The position numbers were made by a program, and so were the translations under genes. This document shows, in pieces, positions 57,201-64,000 of a stretch of DNA of 64,000 nt; the first letter of the stretch is position 1, and every line of letters starts with the position of its first letter. The DNA comes from Echinarachnius parma (taxonomy: Eukaryota > Echinodermata > Echinoidea > Clypeasteroida > Echinarachniidae), in assembly GCA_037951105.1 (NCBI GenBank), contig JBAMJV010001803.1:45001-109000 (forward strand). The letters run 5' to 3'. Below the pieces are notes generated by a model, which saw only the letters and a program-made list of their open reading frames with translations, made no database searches and was not told the origin of the DNA.

Positions 57201-59252
57201 ACGACTTACTATGACGTCCTAACGACGACGTACGTGGGTGCAAGTTTACATCTTATTGATGTCAAGTTATGTCGTCTTAAAGCCGTAAATAAGACGTAAT
57301 TTTTACCAGTGTCTGCTATCAGGGTAGATGCCTTCAATACGTACCTGTTCCCGTTTCACAATTTGCTCCTGTTGTGTACGGCGCACATATACACGTGTAT
57401 CCAGAGAGCGTTTCCACACATGTAGCGTTGTTCTTGCAGGGATTTCTCAAACAATCTGCATTCGTTTAAAAATGACGAGAGCACACACTAATTTGTATGC
57501 AAACTGTACAATTTGGTAACGAATTTAAAACAAGTTAAGCTCTACATCATGCATTCATTCGCCTTTCTATCGGAAAGTACACATGCAGTGTGCGGCCACA
57601 ATGTGAACGCATTGGCCGGTATTCTGAAGTCGTGTCTAACTTAGTCATGACTAAAGCTAAACAACTGTTTAGTTAGACAGGACTTAAACACGAGGTCGCG
57701 TCTAAGTCCTGTCTAACTTAATTTCGTATTCTGAAGTCGTGTCTAAGTCCTGACTAACTAAACACTTGTTTAACTTTAAACAGGACTTTCGCGCATGGTC
57801 TGTAGGCATTTCTGACGTAATTCCGCTATTACGCGTTGCGCTACGCTTGCGCTGCAGACGATAAGCAGAATGCGCATGCGCAATTCATGCTATCGATTGC
57901 GTATATCGCCGATATCGTATCGCTGATCGCAATCGTATAAGTGGCACGGAGTTTTCGGCTGATTAAACTTAAAATTCAAGAAGAAAAAAGTATCTTACAA
58001 GCTGGATATTTCACTTTAGACCAAGGAATTTACAAGACGTCACCAGACAATAAGGTTAGTTGATATTATCGAAGAAAATGATAGGGCAACACGTGCAAAA
58101 ACCCTGCAATTCTTATTTGAAATTTTGAGGGTGCACGTAGAGTTATCCTCCGCCGCAATTTCCCGGTAGAGTACAGAAGTGTGTGCTATAGGTTACAAAG
58201 CAGCAGAATCGCGCAGCTCTTAAACAGCACTTAAAAAACCTCTCGCAGTCGTCTAAAGTTAAACAGGACTAGTTAGACAGGACTTTAAACAACTGTTTAG
58301 TTAAACAGGACTTAGACACGACTTCAGAATACCGGCTAAAGTATTTCCTAGTGTGAACCAAATTATCAAATTGGAGCGTTTTAACAGTGTGAAAACCAAC
58401 TCACACGACTGTTAACACACTGTCAACACACTGGGATCACACTACGAGCGCTCACACTGTGTATCCCAGCAATTTCACAGTGTATTCACAATGAGTGTGA
58501 GTTATTTTTCACACTGTGAAAACTCTCCAATTTAATACTGTGTACCACACTAGCAAACACAGTGTTGTCGCACTGTGGCACAAAGTTCTCATTCCAGTAT
58601 ATAGGGTATTTATGATAGTACATGATCAAACAATTGCGATTCGTTAAATTTCTTTTCAATCAAATTCATTAAGGGTCAGTCAAATTCACGCAGTGCCGCA
58701 TACATTTCGGGATTTTGAAAAACCTTTTAAGGTATGTGAATATATCATTTGAAACACAGTTTCAAATATAAAACTATGTAAATATATTAAATTCAAATAG
58801 TATTACACTTGGTTGTTGAATGTCGAATGATCGTCATTGTTTTGTCGTCTTTCCCCCTTAATCATGAATCAAGAAGTAATTTTAGATTATGATATCTTAT
58901 TGATGAGAGTTGTTATGAACTTGTAAAACCAAATCTCAACTTTAACAGCCCCCAACAAAATCAAAACAAATAGAAAAGGCGAAACAATAATAATAATATA
59001 AACATGACTAATTGCATGGATTGAGGGATGTCTGGCAATGAACTTATGCTAGCAGCATTATTCCCTTACCCGGTAGAGAGCAGACCATCGGAGTAAGAGT
59101 GGCCGATATCCTCCTGGTGGCATCGACGAGTGCTTTCGGAACCTTGGTTTTAGGAACAGGTTGAACACGTTGCCCATTCGACAAAGTCAAGCTCGAACAA
59201 TATGATTGTATGTTACGGTCACAACTGTCTTGAGTTCCTTGAACGAGCAGCC
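46988..59252 (-). CDS. Gene B: secreted EGF(6)-C-type lectin protein, 5'-incomplete
   Basis: Ten minus-strand exons were read: 59252-59070, 57455-57345, 53270-53160, 52420-52310, 51570-51460, 50819-50709, 49377-49273, 48674-48559, 47845-47662 and 47121-46988. All have GT..AG borders and compatible phases. The total is 1277 nt; a 49-nt signal exon like that of gene A would give 441 aa, but it must lie beyond the window. Order: N-terminal three-cysteine module, six EGF modules, CTLD with EPN and KWDDVAC motifs, then TGA. EGF modules 2-5 are nearly identical and sit in an 850-bp tandem array, the main difference from gene A. The CTLD keeps all eight cysteines of a long-form domain plus the extra pair. 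Probable secreted lectin; ligand unknown. I cannot exclude that one array exon is skipped, since all are phase 1-1. Confidence 0.8.
47662..47845 (-). CDS. Gene B exon: CTLD part 2
   Basis: A 184-nt exon begins [20 protein letters not shown] and contains YYWLNCNDIAQEEVWTCERD. It has the same extra cysteine pair as gene A. RNGTPG is an N-glycosylation sequon. Confidence 0.9.
48200..48258. repeat. (ATC)n microsatellite in gene B intron
   Basis: Counterpart of the gene A CAT tract, longer and purer here. Confidence 0.9.
48559..48674 (-). CDS. Gene B exon: CTLD part 1, long form
   Basis: This 116-nt exon (phase 1 in, 0 out) encodes HCPVGWILGDRKCYLF, then [18 protein letters not shown] and KCY supply the N-terminal disulfide typical of long-form CTLDs. 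It is nine bases longer than the gene A exon. Donor gtatgt. Confidence 0.9.
49273..49377 (-). CDS. Gene B exon: EGF module 6
   Basis: A 105-nt, phase 1-1 exon encodes ACLSNPCRNNGRC...[13 protein letters not shown]. It matches gene A EGF module 2 in length, C-terminus and gtatgt donor. The O-fucose Thr before the third cysteine is replaced by Arg. It is the last EGF before the CTLD. Confidence 0.88.
50036..50566. mobile_element. 531-bp TA-flanked GACGTC MITE inside the EGF array
   Basis: TA at 50034-50035 and 50567-50568 surrounds CCCTGATAGC...GCTATCAGGG. Sister units keep the empty sequence CATCTTTATTGGCC, proving a TA duplication and insertion after the array expanded. Confidence 0.92.
50709..50819 (-). 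CDS. Gene B exon: EGF module 5 (array copy)
   Basis: This copy is 751 bp from the previous exon and encodes the same EGF sequence. The intron on its 3' side carries a unique 531-bp TA-flanked inverted-repeat element (50036-50566) that is missing from the other units. Confidence 0.88.
51460..51570 (-). CDS. Gene B exon: EGF module 4 (array copy)
   Basis: It encodes the same module again, 850 bp below the previous copy. Intron sequence on both sides matches the neighbouring unit almost base for base, which shows whole units, not only exons, were duplicated. Confidence 0.88.
51608..51669 (-). pseudogene. Vestigial EGF half-exon in array unit
   Basis: An acceptor followed by CLSNPCMK reads like the start of an EGF exon, then diverges (RPNLCQNRF) and reaches a stop with no phase-1 donor. 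It probably remains from unequal recombination inside the EGF array. Confidence 0.65.
52310..52420 (-). CDS. Gene B exon: EGF module 3 (array copy)
   Basis: The encoded module is the same as EGF module 2 and lies exactly 850 bp from it. Differences are silent or confined to single bases; for example the last Thr codon is ACG rather than ACA. Confidence 0.88.
52458..52519 (-). pseudogene. Vestigial EGF half-exon, second copy
   Basis: Identical to the half-exon 850 bp away, so it was copied along with the unit. It lacks the C-terminal four cysteines and a usable donor. Confidence 0.65.
53160..53270 (-). CDS. Gene B exon: EGF module 2 (array copy)
   Basis: A 111-nt, phase 1-1 exon encodes ACLSNPCSYDGTC...GYRCICAPYFSGTRCQTGTG. 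It carries the O-glucose motif CLSNPC and the O-fucose motif CSYDGTC. It is the most upstream of four near-identical array exons. Donor gtaagt. Confidence 0.88.
53307..53608 (-). mobile_element. tRNA-derived SINE
   Basis: On the minus strand the element starts GCCGAGCATGG, with an A box TGGCTTAGCGG (53597-53587) and a B box GGTTCGAACCC (53552-53542). A non-tRNA body follows, ending near GGGAAAGACTTTAAC. The acceptor and T stems do not pair well, so it is not a functional tRNA gene. Confidence 0.8.
53994..54055 (-). pseudogene. Vestigial EGF half-exon, third copy
   Basis: The same CLSNPCMK...NRF fragment, here separated from EGF module 2 by a block (about 53307-53955) holding the SINE, and preceded by a duplicate of about 40 bp of the sequence beside the EGF acceptor. 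Confidence 0.6.
55476..55834. mobile_element. 359-bp fold-back MITE with arms of about 120 bp
   Basis: GGGGCTTGTTGCAAGAAAGG and its complement bound the element. Arms continue through GGACGTCCTAAATGT and GGCGCCGTTTGTAAATG with few mismatches. It is present in copy B only. A target duplication was not evident. Confidence 0.85.
56979..57324. mobile_element. TA-flanked GACGTC MITE, gene B
   Basis: Orthologous in position to the copy in gene A but longer, with repeated CATTATTACGACGTC-like blocks. Same terminal motif, slightly decayed on the left. Confidence 0.8.
57345..57455 (-). CDS. Gene B exon: EGF module 1
   Basis: A 111-nt, phase 1-1 exon encodes a six-cysteine EGF starting [13 protein letters not shown]. 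Compared with gene A the O-glucose serine is replaced by Arg (CLRNPC), so that consensus is lost here, while the CKNNATC O-fucose consensus and sequon stay. Donor gtacgt. Confidence 0.88.
57615..58336. mobile_element. 722-bp inverted-repeat element splitting a CACAGTGTG repeat
   Basis: GCCGGTATTCTGAAGTCG and its complement are at the ends, with subterminal GTCCTGTCTAACT repeats. In copy A (near 12060) the surrounding repeat is uninterrupted, so this insertion followed the duplication. Confidence 0.85.
58337..58600. repeat. CACAGTGTG repeat cluster, gene B intron (right part)
   Basis: Continuation of the cluster begun at 57575, beyond the 722-bp insertion. Confidence 0.8.
59070..59252 (-). 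CDS. Gene B exon: N-terminal three-cysteine module
   Basis: A 183-nt, phase 1-1 exon encodes the paralogue of gene A exon 2, with cysteines in DSC, SYC and MVC and the shared block [18 protein letters not shown]. Substitutions such as CQRN to CDRN and LPNGVRV to LSNGQRV leave the frame intact. The domain is not recognised. The upstream signal-peptide exon is outside the window. Confidence 0.8.
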
Positions 59253-59461
59253 CTAAAACACGGAATGACAACAAACAACAAAGTGATATTATGACATCCA
59301 TTTAACATTGGATTTTCACACATTACTCAGTGCACATAGTTATTGGATCACATAATTAAATGGTGTACATTTATAAACCCTTTGTTATTTTTCATGGAGA
59401 GCACAGTTCCAAAAGGCACTAAATCCACTTTCCATACAAATTTAGTTTACGATTTCATTAC

Positions 59462-60995
59462 ATTAAAGGGATAGTTCAGTTTGGTATTAAAAGAGATTTC
59501 TTCAATACTTTCTTTGTGAGGTAATGAACAACTGAGTGTACACTGTGACGACCACACAATTTTGATGACATGGATCAACTTTATTTAATAAAAATCGGTT
59601 CAGAAAGAGCTAAAATATATATGAATATATTCGATTGGAATTGTGGGTCCAACATTTATTCAACAATTTAGGGAAAATCCATCTAATGCCGGCACTTTTT
59701 CGAAAATTTACCAAAGAGGTTATTAAATAGGTGTTAATGATCTCTGTATTGTAACATTATTCTAACAAAGCCTCACATTCATAAACTTGTTGAAACCAAT
59801 ATTTTGTATAAAGTGCCATCTTGTGTTTTAACGGCTGCTTTTTGAATGATAAGAGCTTTTAACTTGACTGTTTGTAAGTTTGTCTTCCCTACGGGCATGG
59901 TGGATTTGTATATAATAGTTTGTTATGATACAGTGCAAAATCGGGTTACCAACTTTCAGTTTGACCAAACTTGTACATTTACTGTCCCTTTGATAAGCTA
60001 CGTAGCAATCTAGAAATCCGAAGTTGATAATTTTAATAAATAACAGAATCCAAATCGAAATATGCGACCTTACACCACAAAACGACCAATAAGTTGGGAA
60101 AGTCATAATGCTGAGTTTCACAGTTTTACAGTAGAATTCAGTATATAATTTGTCATATTTGGATGAGACAAACCCTCTGAAAATGAGTACCAAAGATATA
60201 GAAAATGGCTGAAGAAGTTTTAAAACAAGGGAGAATAAAACGTGGCACTTTAAATATCAGCGTCCATCCAAGCGCTGTAATCTTATAAGTTATATTCAGT
60301 GAAAAAAAAAAATTGACAAATATTAAAAAAACAATATTTCACAGAAAGTAGATAAAGATACCTTCATTCAGAAAATACACAAATATCGAATCTCATATCT
60401 TTAACCAAATTTGACTATTTCAGCTGATAACAGAGAAACAATATCTGCGACATAACGGTCGTTTTGTGGTGAAAGGTCACATATGGAACCTTCCATTTGT
60501 ATATTTCCATAGGCACGTGTACAAATATAGACAAAGAAACCTGCTTTTCTCCAAGTTGACAATGGATAAAGCGCCATTTAGAATAAAAGGGATAGTTCAG
60601 TTTTGGTAGAGAGGGTGCTGCACAACACTATTTTTTCGTGAGGTAATGAAAAGCTGAGTGTCGAATCTGAAAGAAGCTGAAAGAGCTGTTTTAAATAGTT
60701 GTTGATTGATCTCTCTATTTAATCATTATTTCAACAAAACATCACATGCATAATTTTGTATGACAAATGGTTGAAACCAAAGCCTTATTAGATAGCGCCC
60801 TCTTGTGTTTTAATGGCGCCTTTTAAATGATAACAGGCTTTTTACTTAGTCATTTGTATTTTTGTATACCTTTCCAGCATGGTGGGGTTATGAATATTAA
60901 TTTGTGGTGGGGTTATGAATATTAATTTGTAATGTTACTGTGCAGGTTTTGTTTACTAACGTTCAGCCTTACCAAAACTGTACTACCCATTTAAG
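59462..60995. mobile_element. MITE family 1 copies upstream of gene B exon
   Basis: Decayed copies at about 59462-59993 and 60590-60995, partners of those in copy A. Between them lies AT-rich intron with no gene. Confidence 0.6.
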
Positions 60996-62138
60996 TTTTG
61001 TTATAGAGGACATTTAAGAAATACATTTTTCGTAAGGCAATTTAAAATTAAGTATAACATTTTGAAAAATAACACACAATTTTATTTACAATATCCACTT
61101 TATTTGTTAAAAATCGGTCCAGAAACAGCTGAAAAATACATAAGTTTTTCGGATTGGAATACATTTTGTAGACCAACTTTAATTCATTAATACAACATAC
61201 TGAAAAATGCTACACAATTTTGAAAATCTACCAAAATGTTTTTTAAATTGTTTTGATGATCTCTATGTTGAATAATTTACCCCCGAACACAAACCAATGC
61301 ACATCCCTTATTCTTTTAAAGCCCGTATGAAAACAGATCTTATATTAAAATGTCCTACTTAGACTCCATCAAAACCTGATAATTTTATTGATTTAATATG
61401 TTAAACTGTTTATTTACGGTTTATATTATATTTGTATATAAGTCGTAATTGGTACATTATCAATATAAGTCAATTTTTATGGCGCGCAACTGTATACAGA
61501 AGTCAAGTACGTGTGTTTTGTTCACCCGCACCCGCACATACATACACGCAAATAGTGCATCTTTGATCTTGTGACACTACGAAACAAACGCATGTTAGCA
61601 CTACACTGTGACCCACACAACACGCTTTTAATTATTTATGTTTAAGAATTTATATTTATGTTTACAATTCAAATTTTACATTTAGGAGACGATTTGAGTA
61701 ATTGTAGCTTCCCTCCTTCCCTCCCATGACACTATCCACTCATGTTCCCTGCCTATGATGCATGGTTGGTCTACTGCATTTGTTTATTGTATAATAATAT
61801 GGATACATTATTGTCACATTTATATATTATGAGTGTATAACTATTGTAATGTTATTATTTAGTTATTTTTATAAAGGGAAATGTTCTTTGTATATTTGAT
61901 TTAGTTTTTGATAAAAAATGAAGAAATAAATCTGTCTTCGTAAAAAGAATATTCTAATCAAACATCACAATTATATTCACATTTATTGATAACAAATGGT
62001 TGAAACTTAGGTTTCTGTACAGTGCCCTTTTGTGTTAACGGCTGCTCTATGAATAAAAAGAGCCCTGTAACTTTATCGTGTATATTCCTACTACCATTCA
62101 GGCATCCTTGAGCTATAACTGTTAGTTTTTAATATATA

Positions 62139-63741
62139 CTTCGCACAAAAAGAAACTGGACACTTATTTAAGACAACATATCTCATATTTTTAAAAGATA
62201 TGTTATTGTATATAAAATTAAAGATAAGATAACCCTCTTCGATATTAGCTTAGAATTCAGTAGAAATCATTCGTGCATGACTTGTCACGGTCAATTAACC
62301 ACCGCAAGGTCTGTTTTCAAAAATAGCAAAAATGGAACATCCATTCAACCATTTAAATGGTGACAAGCATGATATAAACGCTATATTCATGACTAAGCAT
62401 ACTTATTTCATTACAAATGTGATCTTTTAAAGTTTCATCTCAATAGAAAAAGTGTAAATGAAGACAAATCGTGAACGTTGTAGGTTTTATTTTCATCCAA
62501 ATGTAACACAATGGGGAATTCTATGGCTAAGGTTTATTCGTCGAAACTACAGTTTGTGCTCTTATTTCAGCATGAAACTTGGTATAATTTTTTCTCAAGA
62601 ATTCTACCGTAGTCCAAAGATCTTCAAAATCTGATGTCACCCTTGGTCAACTATTTGGGCAGTCTCTAACATGTCACTTATCTAGGTAACTATAGTTGAA
62701 ATTGCAAGGGACACATGAAACAGACAAGCTTTATGCCTCACAAACATACCAATATGTTGATGTTCTCATAACCTGGCCCTGTTTTATTGGAAAATGTGTA
62801 TTTTTGGTGCTTTTGTTATGACAATAAGGTTGATAGTATCCTAAAAGACTTGCCCCGCACATCTTGTTTCAAGCAAGACGCTTACTCATTGCAGTCGAAT
62901 GTTGCGGCCATCACTTGTTTTTGCTATTTTTTAAAACAGACCTTGCTATTGTAACTGATCATGGCAGTTCATGCATGAACGATTACACCTTTAATTTTAT
63001 TCTGCCTGTAGAGGACTAAATTTCCTTTAATTTGATATATGATAATATTATATGATCTATAAAGATACTGGTGTGCGATTGGTCAAAATCGCGTGACCAT
63101 CGCTACAAGGATGAGAAGCGTTATATTGACCAACATTACGTAAATTACGTCTAACAGTCAATATAACGCCGTTATATTGACTGGTATGACGTAATTTACG
63201 TCTCAATGGGTGTGTGAAGATGAACAATTTTGCGCGTATTAGCATCCTGGCACGCGCAGCGTTGTCAAGCTTTACTACGGAGATTGCGCGAACCGAAAGT
63301 AAATTTGAAAGGAAGGTCGAATAAAGAAGCATTTTGCGCAGCATTTCGATAACAACACGTCTGTTCTACTGAAGGATTTCGATGTAATCTTAATGATTTT
63401 CCCTTGTCCATAATTTTATTTCAACACCAAATTTATATTTATCCTGATTTGTATCTATATAGGTCATCATAATATAACAGATATTGATTTTTCCTTCGGG
63501 AACATATAACATTTCATTTCACTTGGGGAGTCATATTTTGTCTCGGAATACTATATTTTTCCTCAGCGCTACGCGCTTCGGAAAAATATAATGTCCCTCG
63601 ACACAAATATAACTTCCCTCGAGGATCTCAAATGTTATATTGGCCCTCTAGACAGTCAATATCTGTATAATGTACACTCTGTCGCACATAAATATTAATA
63701 TTTCAACTTAAACAAGTGTCCGTTTTTTTTTTTGTGCGGAG
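62139..63741. mobile_element. 1.6-kb TA-flanked inverted-repeat element
   Basis: Ends CTTCGCACAAAAAGAAACTG and CAGTTTC-like complement ending GTGCGGAG are flanked by TA. Inner inverted arms pair 62265-62345 with 62910-63000. No transposase frame was recognised. It is absent from the equivalent place in copy A (17440). Confidence 0.7.
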
Positions 63742-64000
63742 TACATGTTTAAGTTTACATCCATGAACATTATATTTCAGCAAAACTTTACAATATGTTC
63801 GTGTCCTTTAAAGTGGATTTCGTAACCTTATTGACAAGTGCAAAACGTGATGCGTGGTAAATAAAATGTGTATTGGTGTAATTTCATATGTCAAAAAAGT
63901 AATATGTGAACATTTAACATAAACATTAGATGTTATTTGCCGAGAAATGAGCCTAAATGCAATTTGATGATTAACTAACTCATTACACTTACTTTGTATA

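Larger units (their letters stand above)
45380..63815. repeat. Segmental duplication, copy B
   Basis: Partner of copy A, with the same gene order. It is longer owing to EGF-array growth and copy-specific elements at 55476-55834, 57615-58336 and 62139-63741. Confidence 0.75.

Overview
This window looks like nuclear DNA from a marine deuterostome invertebrate, most likely an echinoderm (inference). It is AT-rich and dense with short inverted-repeat transposons. It also holds a Penelope-like retroelement, a tRNA-derived SINE and LTR pieces. Its only convincing host genes are intron-rich and encode secreted EGF plus C-type lectin proteins. I see no bacterial-style genes, rRNA, CRISPR array or intact tRNA gene.

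Two paralogous genes lie in tandem on the minus strand. Gene A (18559 down to 3423) is complete in seven exons: signal peptide, an unrecognised three-cysteine N-terminal module, two EGF modules and one C-type lectin domain (CTLD) spread over three exons. It encodes 294 aa. Gene B (59252 down to 46988) has the same order with six EGF modules; its signal-peptide exon should lie just beyond the right edge. All splice phases agree. The flanks and introns also match (about 2.9-17.5 kb against 45.4-63.8 kb), so a segment of at least 15 kb was duplicated. Because one copy often keeps the empty site of a transposon present in the other, insertions can be ordered relative to the duplication.

Layout: 1-2.9 kb, inverted-repeat elements and CACAGTGTG repeats. 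2.9-18.6 kb, gene A; its CTLD intron carries a Penelope-like element whose central reverse-transcriptase segment is inverted in place. 18.7-19.04 kb, TATA box and a (GAGCCC)n tract upstream of gene A. 19-22.2 kb, nothing recognised apart from a G-rich hAT-like element. 22.3-27.2 kb, a probable solo LTR broken by two nested DNA elements, one made of about twenty GATATC palindromes. 27.3-33.4 kb, a minisatellite and two long-inverted-repeat elements. 33.8-35.1 kb, an LTR with a tRNA-Leu-type primer site and a broken gag start. 35.2-45.4 kb, unrecognised or repeat DNA, including a 104-bp tandem array. 45.4-64 kb, gene B with a recently expanded EGF-exon array and several transposons.

Both genes predict secreted, disulfide-rich lectins with Notch-type O-glycosylation motifs on their EGF modules and an EPN sugar-site motif in the CTLD. 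They differ in EGF number and in whether the CTLD keeps its N-terminal disulfide, so the pair looks like a diversifying adhesion or immune-recognition family (inference).
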